Assembly (NCBI GenBank): GCA_002917075.1
Contig: NTMA01000142.1
Location: 1-64,000, forward strand
Source of the DNA: Hawksworthiomyces lignivorus
Taxonomy: Eukaryota > Ascomycota > Sordariomycetes > Ophiostomatales > Ophiostomataceae
Reading direction: 5' to 3'
Length of the DNA stretch: 64,000 nt
Below are positions 12,426 through 23,863 of this stretch, piece by piece (position 1 is the stretch's first letter; each line of letters begins with the position of its first letter). A model generated the notes under the pieces. The model searched no databases. It was given only the letters and a program-made list of their open reading frames with translations, and had not been told where the DNA came from. The position numbers and the translations under genes were made by a program.

Positions 12426-13794
12426 GAGATGAAGGCACTGCTTTTCAGAGAATTTCCCGATGGGTAGAAAGCGACAACAATGGGCGGCAATAAGGCTTCA
12501 AAAGCACCAGCGGCAGCGGCGGCAAGGCTCAGGTGGAATTCATGAAGCCCTGTCGATGAAAAGGTGATGATGACAATAAAAAAAAGGAAATGGAGAGAAA
12601 TGAAAGAAAATCTGATAGTGATGAGAAGAAGAAGAAATGGAAGAAAGGAAAGGAAAGGAAGGGAAAGGAGCGGATCGCGTTGATGGGAGATGCGCGATGC
12701 AATGGTGGATGAGGTCGCGACGGGAAAAAAAAAAAAAAAAATTGGCGGACCAAGCCTAGGAAAATATTGGTGGTGATGTGGCGCGTGCAAAGTAAAGGGG
12801 AGGGAAGGAGGGAACGGGGGACGGGGGTTGTGTGAAAAACAAAGTGAACTGACCAGCCAAAGAGGGTCGCTAAGACTAAACGAGGAAGGAAGCGGGAAGA
12901 ATTGGGTGTGCAATAAAGCGAGCGTAAACTACGAGAGCTAGGACCCCTTTAGTTACATTCTGATCCCGCGACAATAGCTTTGTCTTCTGGGGGGAGCTTC
13001 AGGCAGGGTCCCTTGCAGGTCTTAGCACAAAGGCACTTATTACCCTCCATGCTTAAGCCGCCCTTGTAGGCATGTACCTGAGGTATCCTTTACCTACACG
13101 CGCACTATTCACTTTTGTGTCTCGGCTAGCAAGTTGGTCTCGGATTTTTACATCTTATTGCGTTTGCATGACTGCTCTTTGCTTAGCTACCACGACATGT
13201 AATCGTCTTTCATGAGCAAGAATGACCGAAACAAGAATACGTAAGTTCTTCACAGCAGAACACCTATGTCATCAGTTTCTGCTTGTGAGACCCACCTGTA
13301 ACAATAGTGGCTGTAACCAAAAGCAAAAACAAGTCGCTTTCTATGTAAGCCAGTCTTAGGATCCCATCGCCGTGAATGTTTATTAACATGTAAGACACGC
13401 AAGTGTCTTGATTATTCATCGGCTTCTCACAGACCCAAGCCTGCAGACCAAATTTTTTAAGACTCCTTAATAAGAAGTCAAGAATAGCAAGAATATAAGC
13501 AAGGGTAGAGCGATCGTGCTTGAATGTTCTATTGAACTAGGTAACGGAAGCGGAATAAAAAATGCAACAAAAAGTAAAACAAGTAGTTTGTACAGCGCTC
13601 AGAGGTAAGCACGAGAAACTGGCTAAACCGTCCTATTCTAGCCCCCATGAGGCCGACTGCGGTTCATCGCAGGCCAAGCCAAAACCAATTGGATCCCGAC
13701 GTCCAGCTCATTCCGTCTATTTCCCCCAAAGCCGTCTGCTTGCATCTCCTGGTATCTATACGTAGGTGTGGGGAGTATTCTCCATTGCTCTCCT
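12426..13794. promoter_or_regulatory. Nucleoporin upstream region and SCP2 3' region
   Basis: The half next to 12426 is purine-rich on +, so it is a pyrimidine-rich leader for the minus-strand nucleoporin. It contains GGAAA-type tandem runs (about 12640-12665) and an A-run of about 18 near 12725. The half next to 13794 should hold the SCP2 3' UTR. No gene is supported. Confidence 0.45.
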
Positions 13795-14343
13795 TTACAG
13801 CTTAGCCTTGGGGCGCGCCTTGTTGAGGATCGGTTCGAGCTTGGCGGCCTTCATGGCGTTGCCCTTGATCTTGAGCTTTCCAGACATGAACAGAGACTGC
13901 GCCTTGGCCTTACCAAGGACGAGCTTGCCGAAGTCGTCGTCGGAGAGGCGGAGTTCCACTGGAAGTTGTCAGCAGGTCAGGCCTGACAAGCGGAGCGGTC
14001 CGATCTGAGCAGTCGGAGGGAGAGGGGGCTCTGGTGTGATTTCTAGGACTTACCATCTGACTTGTCGAGACCCTTGACCACCTTGCCCTCGTTCTTAAGG
14101 TCGATGAACCAGCTGTCGGTCTCGCCGGCCTTGTTCTTGAGCGTGATGCCAAAAACAGCCTTGCCCTGCTTGATGGCATCCTTGCGGTCCTTTTCGCTCA
14201 GCTTAAAAGCGTCGTTGATGGCGTCGAAGACCACCGACGAGGGAAACTTGTCTAGAGGAGCACAGATTAGTGACACTGTAGACATGCGTGGTTCGATGAC
14301 AGAATATCTGCCGAATCCTAAACATACCGCTTTGGAGAGACAT
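13795..14343 (-). CDS. SCP2 sterol/lipid-carrier protein, peroxisomal
   Basis: Small lipid-transfer protein of the SCP2 family; fungal single-domain forms (Pox18 type) sit in the peroxisome matrix and bind fatty acyl-CoA or sterols. Exons: 14328-14343 (16 nt), 14054-14251, 13795-13958, giving 125 aa, the usual length. The domain spans nearly the whole protein: VFDAINDAFKLSEKDRKDAIKQ, FGITLKNKAG, SWFIDLKNEGKVVKG, then LRLSDDDFGKLVLGKAKAQ and FMSGKLKIKGNAMKATKLEPIL. The last three residues, AKL, are a peroxisomal targeting signal type 1. The 16-nt first exon (MSLQS plus one base) fits a clean GTATGT donor and CTCTAG acceptor. The three-exon structure joins in frame throughout. Confidence 0.92.
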
Positions 14344-14908
14344 GTTGTGAGATTGGCAGAAAGGAGGCGAGCGAGCTTTTGACGAAATGATGCTTTGGTT
14401 GCTGGCAGGAGAATTAACCAATGCAATATATGATGATGAGAGAATAAAGAGAGGAGGGAAAGAGAAAGAAGAGGAAGGGTCAGAAATAAAAAGGAAAATA
14501 AAAGTGTGGAAACAAAAGTAGCGGAAACGAAGGCATTAAGAAGGTGCTGCTCGGCTCCTTCTTTTAGCTTCTGTTTGCGATGACGCTACACGGTCAGCCA
14601 TGCGGCGAGACATGTGAACCTCGGCGAGAGCTCAGGCGGACTCCCGTAGGAAATTTAGCGAATCAAGTCACGTGGATCTTACTGTAACCCCTGTGCTTAT
14701 ACGGCATTTTCAGGTTTCGATGCCATCGCGCTCACATGAACACTTACTAGCATGTATGCGCCCATGTACAAGTATACTTGGTTCCCCCAGATTCCTGGTC
14801 TCCACTAAGCTGGCGAAATTACCATTGCGACAGATCCTAGGTTATGTGTATGCTTGTACTTGTATACTGCAGAACCAAGCAAATTCAATCCTAGTTATAT
14901 CCACCCTT

Positions 14909-14941
14909 CATCAGGACAAATTTGTTGACACCGCAAAACAG
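14909..14941 (+). repeat. 33-bp inverted repeat, left arm
   Basis: It begins CATCAGGACAAATTTG and ends CACCGCAAAACAG. The reverse complement of 15138-15170 matches at 32 of 33 positions; the one difference is G versus A in TTTGTTG/TTTATTG. The identity stops sharply at both ends. Confidence 0.85.
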
Positions 14942-15137
14942 CCACTGCTGGGCCCCATTTCACACCACCTATTTCTTTCATTCTTTTCTTTCTTACGGTA
15001 AGAAAAAGCGCTTCTAGTGCAGAGAAATTCAAGTCGAAAAAGTCAGAATCTAAGGAATTTTGGTTATTTCGATAAAAAGAAATATTCCCTACTCACATAA
15101 TGACTTTTTTGCTCTGAAGTCGAAGTCGGGGAGAATT

Positions 15138-15170
15138 CTGTTTTGCGGTGTCAATAAATTTGTCCTGATG
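15138..15170 (-). repeat. 33-bp inverted repeat, right arm
   Basis: Partner of 14909-14941, with a 196-nt spacer. The spacer has no reading frame of note. The pair could be terminal or subterminal repeats of a small non-autonomous DNA transposon (MITE), or two solo fragments in opposite orientation. No target-site duplication was identified. Confidence 0.85.
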
Positions 15171-16043
15171 GAGCCACCCTCGTAGAGGTTCTTCTTGAGC
15201 ACCAGCTTGTTGCACCAGTTCCGAGCCCGCTAGTTTTCTGCGTGCGGCCCCGCCAAAGTAGTACTCGAGGCGAAATGCGGACACGCATATTGAGCTATTG
15301 TACCGTTTCTACACGTAGTAGAAAGAAAGGGTAGCCGACGTAGATGATTACAATTTAAAGTGTACCGTTTCTTCCGAGTAAGCTGTAGTAGTTTTTACTT
15401 CCCCGCTCGCCAAATTTCCCATGTGACAAGCAATCTCAGCCGCGCTCTCTGACTTATACTTGCTGGACAGCACAGTATTACGGCTAAGTAACGAGGCCTT
15501 TATTGCAAACGCGCTGTATGCTAGTAGGGCATAAATCGAAGGAGAAGGCGCTACAGGCTTATGCGCTAATGTAAGGTATTCGAGCACTGACTGCTCGGAT
15601 AGTGGTCTTTTTGCCGTATAGGTCGGAGCACGAGACAAGCAGGAAAAGGGAATACATACTTTGTGCGGCGCCGAGGCGAATCTATGCTTAGAAGCAGCCA
15701 ACAGCAAGTCGTGAAACAGACCGCTGAAGGACTACTCCGCCAGTAACGATGCCAGAAAGTCCTTGGTCCAGTGGAAACTCCAGCCTTTTTACCATAGAAT
15801 CTCTTACCTAGTAAGCGCAAATCAGTGCACTAATAGGCACGACTTGCTGAGCATCAGGGGTATTAAGTAACCGCCTAGCAATAATACGGGGCACCCGTCC
15901 GCCATAATCTACCGCGAATTTTCTGCCGCTCTCCACCGCATAGCTTTTCTGGCGCGGCTCCATTGAATTTGCAACTACGTCGCAAAGCCAGCAAAAAGGC
16001 TCTCCCTCGAACACAGCCTTTGTACACAGCTGGCTTGCCCACG

Positions 16044-16835
16044 ATGCCGTACATAACAAGCGTCCACGAGTCCCTCCCTTGTGAGTAGCTGCTTCACAGC
16101 AAGAGCTGTTTCTATTTTTTTTTTATTGGAGTTTTCCTCACATTGCTGACCAGCTCTACAGATGTCGACGCCGAGCCCACGCCGGCCCAGCGCGCCGCCG
16201 CCGAGGCGCTCGTGGCCGAGGAGCGTGCCCGTGTTCCCGACGACCCGCACCACGCGCTGCTGCGTCCACCCTACGAGCCGCATCTGACTGAGGCTATGCA
16301 GGCTGAGGTCGCCCGCGTGGCGGCCGGCCGCCAGCGGGAGATAGAAGTAGGGAAAGAAGGAGCTGGCGCGGCCAGGTCGGGCGCGCGGCTGGATGCCATT
16401 GACCTGTCGCGCTACGAGGAGCAGGAGCTGCCGGCCGCCGGTGCTTCGGGTACGGACCCCGCGGCGCTGCGCGCTGCCGTCGAGCGCGCCGCCGTCGCGC
16501 GGACCTACCTCCGCGGCCGCCGCACGCACCTCGCCCTGCTCGACCGCTACGGCAAGAACGCCTGGCTCGTAGGCAACTGGCAGACAGAGGCCGACCTGCA
16601 GGCTACCGAGCGCGCCCTCTCCGCCGTCCGCCGCGACATCGATGTCATCACCCTCCAACGCCAGCGCGCGCAGCAGGCCGTCGCCGGCGAGCTGCAAGGG
16701 CTGGAGGCTACCTGGCGGCAAGGAGTTGGACGCGTCCTCGAGACAGAGGCAGCTGCTGAGGATCTGCGGCAGCAAATCCTGGAAACACGGCGACGCTTAG
16801 CAAATAGCGAGAAGCAGATAGAAGGAGAAGCGTAG
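16044..16835 (+). CDS. Pre-mRNA splicing factor BCAS2/SPF27/Cwf7 family
   Basis: Subunit of the Prp19 (NineTeen) complex, which joins the spliceosome during activation. Exons: 16044-16080 (37 nt) and 16162-16835, giving 236 aa, close to the family length of about 220-230. The short first exon encodes MPYITSVHESLP and joins to YVDAEPTPAQRAAAE, the conserved family start. The middle (LRPPYEPHLTEAMQAEV and LDAIDLSRYEEQELP) also matches, and the C-terminal half is a long Ala/Arg/Glu-rich coiled coil ending EKQIEGEA. The coding DNA is very GC-rich compared with its flanks. Donor GTGAGT and acceptor TACAG are both good. Confidence 0.9.
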
Positions 16836-17505
16836 CAGGAGTCGGCCATACAATGTTGTGAAAATGAGATGGTCCAAATAAGCTTTTGACATGGAGGACG
16901 GCGCTTGGCGTTGGGAAAGGAATGGGCGTTCATACATCAAATTTCAACCACGGACTACATTGTATTTTGTTTACTCTGCAGATCAACTAATTGCTTTCCT
17001 TGCCATGCTATTTCTTCGTTCTTAATCTTTCAGAAGACGCAGTCTGGCAAGTAACACTGCAGATGGGCGATGAGAAGTGAAAAGAAAGACGACAAAAATA
17101 TTCATTAAATAGAGAAAGAATTGATCCTTAAAACGCCTGCCTCCGCCAACAGTCCTCCCCCCATTGGGCAACATATGTCGAGCCATTCTTCCTTAGAATT
17201 GCCAAAACATGTACAGACGTGCTTACCACAGAATAGAGAAATAAGCCCCGATGAAAACAAACAGGAAATAAAGACACAAGGTAGAAAGAGAAACTCGGTG
17301 CCAAGTAACTAAAGCAGATTTCTTCCATACCAACCGCATAAAAGTCGCAGCAGAAACCTTCGATTCGCAATCTTTTGTTAGATCCACCCCTTCCTTGCAG
17401 TCTGTCTATCCCAAGAGAGAGTCGAGGCTCTCTCGAAGCACCCCAGGGCTATATCAAACGTCAGCCAAATATCATCCATTGTTCGATCTGAGCTCCTTGT
17501 TCAGA
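16836..17505. other. Convergent 3' intergenic region
   Basis: It lies between the 3' ends of the BCAS2-family gene (+) and pkaR (-). It should hold both 3' UTRs. No gene or repeat is seen. Confidence 0.5.
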
Positions 17506-18774
17506 TCACGAGGTTCGCAAAGGGTCAAGGTCCTCCACGCCAGTTTTGACCCCAATATACCGCGTTCTCCGCATGATGCCCTCTACCGGGCCAAGAAGGC
17601 GTTGGAAAGCTGATTTGCCTAGAGTGGCTACTTTGAGCTCGGTCTTGGCTACGACAGTCGCCGCTCGTGGGGCATCATTAAGTAGCGCCAGCTCACCAAA
17701 GAAGTCACCTTTCTGATAATGTAAAACGGGGAGCTCGGTACCCGTCTTGAAAACGTCGGCCTCGCCGCTCTCCACTAGATAAAACGAGTGACCTGGATCG
17801 CCTTCCCGGATGATGGTGGCACCCGGTGCAAACTTTTGTGTCTCTAGAGCATCTGCAATCTTGGACCGCTCGTATGGCGTCAGGGTGGATAGCAGCGGCA
17901 CCTCCTCGAGGAAGCTCTCGTACATGCGCCGGCGAGCAAATGTGGACTCCATCAAGATGCGTCGGAATGTGAGGCGGTCCAGGGCCCAGAGTGTGCAAGG
18001 AGCCTCGGTAGACATGACGGTGGCAGCGCGCGGTGCGTTATACATGAGCGCTAGCTCGCCAAAGGAGCCGCCGGCCTCAATCGTGTCAACTTTCTGGCCC
18101 AGACCCTCGGGGCCCGCCTGGAGCGTGCCGGTGCTGTTCACGTAGACGTCGAATCGACCTTTTTCCACAACATAGAAGTAGTCACCCGAGTCGCCCTGGG
18201 TGATCACCTTTGCCACAGTCAGCATATACACAGAACAAGAAGGGGAAGAGTGAGGCAGTGTCTACCATACTTTGATGCCCTTCGTAGGAATCGGCTTCTC
18301 CACCAGCGCACCCAAAATCTGTGCAGATTGCTCTTCGTCGAGGTGGCTGAAAAGGAAGTTGCCTTGGATGGCACGCTTGAGACGCTCTAGCTGCTCGGCA
18401 GATTTCTGGTGGACAGGCGGGCTCCAGTTGTCATACGAATCGGCAGCAGGCTTCAGTGACTCTGCCGAGACGGATGTACGCCGAGCAAAGTTATACTGCG
18501 CTGGATACTCGCCAGTTGCAGGCGGAGAGCGCCCAAAGATGGACTGGGAGAATGGATCAGACGAAGACCCATCGTGCGCAAATATGTTGCGGGACGGTCC
18601 ACCGACGGCAGGCTTGAGCGCAAAGCTTGGCGATGTCGGCGAAGTGACGACATCATTCTCGTCCTCCTCAATGACTTGTTGCATGATGCCTGGAGATGCA
18701 CCGCCCTCGGAAGGCTGGGGGCTAAAAGGATTTGCGTTCGCCCCAAATGGGCTCGTGAAGCCCCCGTGTGACAT
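17506..18774 (-). CDS. pkaR: cAMP-dependent protein kinase regulatory subunit
   Basis: Binds and inhibits the PKA catalytic subunit and releases it when cAMP rises. Exons: 18271-18774 and 17506-18207, giving 401 aa. The inhibitor site RRTSVSAES (about residues 98-106) is of the substrate type, with a phosphorylatable Ser. Two cyclic-nucleotide-binding domains follow, with phosphate-binding cassettes GGSFGELALMYNAPRAATV and GDFFGELALLNDAPRAATV; both keep the key Glu and Arg. The N-terminus (MSHGGFTSPFGANANPF) resembles Neurospora MCB as I recall it, which supports this start. No RIIa-type dimerization/docking helix pair is visible in the first 95 residues or in upstream minus-strand frames. 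The intron donor GTATGG is weak, but the join KGIK-VITQGD is conserved. Confidence 0.94.
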
Positions 18775-21281
18775 GATAGGAACGGATCTTAGAAAGGTTT
18801 AAACGTGTGGTAACGATGATATAGCGATTTGGCTTCGAATACAGCAGAGAGGGAGGCGGTGGAAAGCTTGGGAGAGGGAGTTGAGTAGTGTGAGATGAGA
18901 CACCACGGCGCAGCGCAGTCGGTTCGGAAAGGAGATGCAACACGCGATATCTGAGTGTTCCGTGACAATGTCGCTGACGCTTTCCCTGCAATGCTAGTTA
19001 GTTGGCCTCGTTGCAGCTAGGTTGGTATAGCGAAAGCATGAATTGATCAAGTGGAGCAGAGCAGAGAGAGGATATGACGCGATCGGCTACAAGCGTAAAA
19101 TGCGGTTAAGCAAACGCGAGAAAGACAAGCGCTGGAAAGTAGATTATGTGTAGACTGGAAGCAGGGAGGTTTTGGCCGGCAGTTTGAAGTGTTCTTCCTT
19201 CCTCTTCTTTTTGTGTCTTGTATACTCTTGCTTTAGAGCAAAACCAGAGAGAGATCGACAAAGACCCAGGTTGTGATAAGCGGGATTTAAGGATACCGGC
19301 AAGCAAGCTATAACAGATGTCGGATTTGGAACCTTTTTTGCGGAAGAAGATGCAACAACAAGGATGGGAACCGGTGGATGTCTAAGATGAAAAGGAAATG
19401 GAGCTTACGAACAACTCGAAAAGTAAGCAAAAGCTAGTTCTGTTGCTGTTGACGGACAACGACTCCGCGGGGCAAAGAATAGATGAGGCAAGCGAGGGAT
19501 TTCTTATATCGCAGCCGTTGGACAGCTTTGACGAAGCGAAGCAAGCAACAAATCGCAAAAGAGGGGTATTACAGTTGAGCGATGGAGGTACAACTTGAAT
19601 TGGTGCAATGGAGCCAGCCTCCTTGTGAATTCACAAATGGCTGCAATGCCACAACTTGTCGACTTGATTGTGATGGAGAAAGAAAAGGAGCAGCGAGAAA
19701 GAAAGGAAATGTGTCTGTGTTTTCGGTGGCGACAAAGAGGGGCGACCTGGTGTGGAGGAGAGAAGGCAGGCAAGGTAAAGGTGTGGATGGATAGATGGTT
19801 TGGATGACGAGAAACAAAACCAACGGGATGAACCTTACCCACGGCTTATCTGAGTGCGAGTACTTGTGGTCTTTGTGTGTGGCCTGGCCTTTTAGATGTC
19901 TGAAAGCTTGAGATGACTTCTTTTCTTTGTTCACTCTTAGCTGAGGGTGGGGGGTTCTTGGAAGAGAAAGTGAAGGGAGGGAGAGAGAAAGAGAGAGACA
20001 CTAAGGGAGGCGTTCAGAAAGAAAACAGAAGAGAGGGTCAAGACGAGAAAAAAGGGGAAAGGCGAAATCAATCAATGGAAATGGAAAGGCGGACACACGG
20101 GCGGGAAGGCAGGGCAGCAGCAGAAGCTTTGGGCAGGCGGTATGTGGGGGGGGAGGAGGAGGAGGAGAAGAAGAAAGAAGGAAAGAACTCACAGTAATGA
20201 ATGTCAAGGGAAGGTGCGTTCAAGCCTCTGTCCCATGTTTTCCAGATGTGGAAGTTTGTGCTTTCTGCTACTTCTGCTACTTCTGCTATTTCTCCTACTT
20301 GTTGCTACTGCTCTGTCGTTACTTCCGTCGTGGTTGACCGTCACAGCCCCTCATCAACTAACCCAACAACCGCAGCGACCACAAAAAGAAGGCCAGTTGC
20401 ACGCGCTGGAATGGTTCTAGAAGACGCACAGACCACTATGCGCCACCCTCCTCCGCATCCTTTGGAAATGGCTTCTGGAGCTTCTGTGCAGCAAATCTAC
20501 GCGTGCGGGAAAAAGGGATAAAAACAGGGCTGTACGTGTTTGGACTGGACAGTGCCTGCTCCGTTCCGCTTAGTGTCCTGTCCACTGTACCCACAGTGTT
20601 TGCATTGTCGTTTTCAGAAGAGGAGGGGGGCAACCTTTAGCGAGACCCAAGGAGATACTTCTTTCATGCAAAGCAAGCCTTCTTCATGGATATCACCTTG
20701 GCAAATAAGAGATTGCGAGTAGTCGTGCCTCTACTCGCTGGCAATGTCTTGCGAGCTCGCTTGCATCTATCACGTGGCATCTTCGATCCAATTTATTTCG
20801 GCTGCAAATGCCCTGTGCTTGCCCTTGCGTGGCCGTCTTATCAATTGCGAGTGTCTGTTTGGCCTGGCCAATGCTGAAAACTGCTGCAAGAAACCTGGAA
20901 CTTGTGAAGTATGTTAGGAGACATTTATATATTATGTAAGAAATTAGCTATTGGTACTCCGTAAAATTCGTACGCTTTTGTTTTTGTCTAATCACGTGAC
21001 TATTAACTGCCCCATTCAGCGCAAATCCGAGACGTGGTTGTGGCTGAGCAAGGGGTGCCACAGGCTGGCGTCCTCGTGTTGGCATTGTCTTACAGCGAGT
21101 GGCCACTGCGCAAGTCCTCTGAGCCCCTTCAAAACCATACTTGTCCAGGGTTGACAAAGGATCAAGATGCAAATTCCCGAAGCATCCGACTAAAAGAGAG
21201 AACAAACAACAACGCGAACGATCCTTTCTTGTGCTCAGAGACGGAACATCCTAAAATCATCCTATTTTCACGTCTTCGACG
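18775..21281. promoter_or_regulatory. Divergent intergenic region between pkaR and cdc50
   Basis: From about 19100 to 20200 the + strand is purine-rich (GAGA, GGAGG and GAAA runs, e.g. 19975-20180), giving pkaR a long pyrimidine-rich upstream region. Near 20265-20300 there is a short imperfect CTACTTCTG tandem repeat. A copy of the dispersed motif lies at 20954-20963, about 320 nt upstream of the cdc50 start. I see no gene. Confidence 0.45.
20954..20963 (+). repeat. Dispersed motif GTACTCCGTA, copy 3
   Basis: Exact 10-mer about 320 nt upstream of the cdc50 start codon. Intergenic. Confidence 0.8.
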
Positions 21282-22871
21282 ATGGCACGCAGTCGGGACG
21301 ACGACCCAGCCGACCTGGGCCACGACAACCACCCGGATTCTATTGCGTCAAACGAGAGCGACTCGAAGATCCCCGAAAAGAAGAAGAGCAAGAGGCCAGC
21401 AAGTATGTGATTACTATCGATGCCTGCGCAAACACGAGAGATTCTATGTCTCTGGGTAAAGAATCCTGGCAATCCGGATGTGAATTTTCATACTAACAAT
21501 AACCTTTCTCCCTGGTCAGACACTGCGTTTCGGCAACAACGGTTGAAGGCATGGCAGTAAGTTGTCGTCTAGAATCCCTTTCAAATGTAGCTGTCGATGA
21601 TGATAGCAGTGCTCACAAAGATCTTCTCTCCAATAGGCCTATTTTGACGCCCAAGACGGTCCTCCCCCTCTTCTTTGCCATCGGCATCATCTTCGCTCCC
21701 ATCGGCGGCGTGCTCCTCTATGCCAGCGCCCAGGTTCAGATGATCCAGCTCGACTACACTACGTGCTACAAGGATGCTCCAACAGATGGGTTCGAGACCA
21801 TGCCTGCCGACAACGTCGAGATGCAGTTTAAGTCATCGAGCAACGCTACTAAATCGTCTGCCATGTGGAAGCGCACCCCCGTAACCGTCACCTATGATGG
21901 CGTGCCTGTGCCAGGCGACATTCAGCAGTGCAGCCTGCAGTTTGACATTCCTGAGGACATGAGCCCGCCGGTCTTGTTCTACTATCACCTTACCAACTTC
22001 TACCAGAACCACCGTCGCTATGTCAATAGCTTCTATGACAAGCAGCTCAAAGGCGACGCGTTTGACAACTCCAGCGTCAAATCATCCAGCTGCGGCCCGC
22101 TGGATCTGAACGCGACAGGCGCTCCGTATTACCCTTGCGGTCTCATCGCGAATTCTCTGTTCAATGACACCTTCACTAGCCCGGTGCTGCTCAATGTGCA
22201 AGGCGGCAGCGGCGACAACGAGACATACGTCATGCAGAACAACACGAATATCGCCTGGAATTCCGACCGGGCTCTGTATGGTAACTTTCCCTCGACCATG
22301 AAATTCTCGGATGTTGCCCCTCCGCCCAACTGGGTCCACCGCTACCCTCACGGTTACACCGACTCGAACCCCCCGCCGAATCTTGCCGATGACGAGCCGT
22401 TCATGGTATGGATGCGCACAGCCGGCCTGCCTACTTTCAGCAAGCTGGCGCAGCGCAACGATACGGCTCCCATGCGGAGCGGCACTTACCAGGTAGACAT
22501 TGTGAATTTCTTCCCCGTGGACGAATTCAACGGCACAAAGTCCATCATCATCTCAACGCGGACCGTCATGGGTGGCCGCAATCCCTTTTTGGGCATCGCA
22601 TATCTAGTGGTCGGCGGTATTTGCATTTTGCTCGGGGTCGTGTTCACTGTCACGCATATGATCAAGCCCAGGTATGTTTTCTCCTTCTCTTTCCTCGGAC
22701 TCGAGAGTCTCTGTACAATACAAGCTTGTCTCTTGCTAACTGCTTAGAAAACTTGGTGACCATACGTACCTGTCTTGGAATAATGCGCCTGCCCCCTCTC
22801 GGCAAAATGCTGGCGGCGCCGGCGGCGCCGTGCTGGCCTCAGGCCGTGATCTCGGAGGCAGTGGAGCGTAG
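21282..22871 (+). CDS. cdc50: Cdc50/Lem3 family P4-ATPase (flippase) subunit
   Basis: Non-catalytic partner of P4-ATPases, needed for their ER exit and for aminophospholipid flipping at late secretory membranes. Exons: 21282-21402, 21520-21556, 21637-22671, 22748-22871, giving 438 aa. A cytosolic, Lys-rich N-terminus precedes the family signature [25 protein letters not shown]1 follows ([18 protein letters not shown]), then a large lumenal loop with Cys pairs and many N-glycosylation sequons. Near the end come the hallmark [13 protein letters not shown] and TM2 (about residues 370-395). All three introns join conserved sequence in frame. The tail is short and Gly/Ala-rich. The TAG stop is followed by a 39-codon in-frame open extension, described separately. 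Confidence 0.94.
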
Positions 22872-22991
22872 AGAGCTCCCCTGCGCCAATCGTACACCAG
22901 CGCCAGCGAGTTCCTTAACAACAAGGGCGGCGGGGGCGGCGGTGGCGGCGGCAGCAGCCAGAAGAGCAGCCGCTGCTGCGGAGGCATGTAA
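22872..22991 (+). other. In-frame 39-codon extension behind the cdc50 stop
   Basis: Directly after the TAG at 22869-22871 the same frame stays open for 39 codons to a TAA at 22989-22991. It reads like protein: RAPLRQSYTSASEFLNNK, a run of nine Gly, then SSQKSSRCCGGM. It could be a readthrough tail, coding DNA uncovered by an unseen splice, a recent TGG-to-TAG mutation or sequencing error, or a chance frame in GC-rich DNA. Confidence 0.45.
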
Positions 22992-23863
22992 AGAATTCTG
23001 ATTTGATTTATTTTGTATGTTTTAGGGTTTATCTGGTCTTTTGCTTGTGCAGAGTTGTTTCCACCTTTCCCTTTCCTTTGTATCTTGGTTTTCGTGGGTT
23101 CGTCTTTCTTGTTCATGCGTCTGCGGAATTTACATTTGACTTTTCATTCCCTTCCGCTCCTCCACCAAAAGCCAGCTCTGATTGCAAAAAGCCAAATGCC
23201 ACAGATGGAGAACGACGAGGAAGACCAAGGAAACATGTTGCATTAGGCATCTCTGAGGTGGCTGCTGTCTACTCTATCTCAAAGTTGGCTTCTTAGGCCG
23301 TTTCCTTTTTCTTTTGCCCTGTCCATATTATTATCCTATTTAGCTCTCTTGTTGAGTCGGCGTTTCTTTCATTTATTTTCACAAAGGGTCTCTGAATTTC
23401 TGTTATGTTTTCTGCGGTAGATTTGCGTCTTAAGAAACACATTTATTTAGCTTTGAAATGGTGGCATTCTATCTACTGCTACGAGATCACCACGAAGTAT
23501 TGAAAACAGAGTGCTGTCTCGCTTCGGTGGGCGAATGGCTGGAGTATCAATAACCAGCAGCGTTTTGCATTTGCAAACGCGATAACGCCTTATGGATGAC
23601 GCATGTGGAACTTAGAACTCGTATCTCAATATAGCAAAGATCTCAAGATAAACAAAAACAGTAGAACTAGAGGGCATTTTGGTTTTACAAACGAAGGAAA
23701 GAAAAAAACAATAACGAAAGAGAAAAAAGGTCAAGTAACGGTACAACCATCTCGTCTGTTCATCTTCCATTTTTTTTAAATGTAGAGTCAATCGCCATTC
23801 ACCGAACACTAACCTTGTCCAGAAAAAAGTAGCTGTCTCCTGGACGAACTCGTCTTCTGCCTA
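22992..23863. other. Convergent 3' intergenic region
   Basis: It lies between the 3' ends of cdc50 (+) and spt16 (-). The + strand is T-rich up to about 23450. No gene is supported. Confidence 0.5.

Larger units (their letters stand above)
14344..16043. other. Divergent intergenic region carrying an inverted repeat
   Basis: It holds the upstream regions of SCP2 (-) and the BCAS2-family gene (+). The inverted repeat listed separately lies in the middle. A 119-codon minus-strand frame at 15348-15707 has no recognisable domain and is not called. No intact gene is seen. Confidence 0.45.

Noticed and set aside
15348..15707. 119-codon minus-strand frame next to the inverted repeat, considered as a transposase fragment
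   Set aside because: No transposase motif is recognisable and it lies outside the repeat arms.
15975..16775. 266-codon minus-strand frame
   Set aside because: Antisense to the BCAS2-family gene, which matches its family in sequence, length and exon join.
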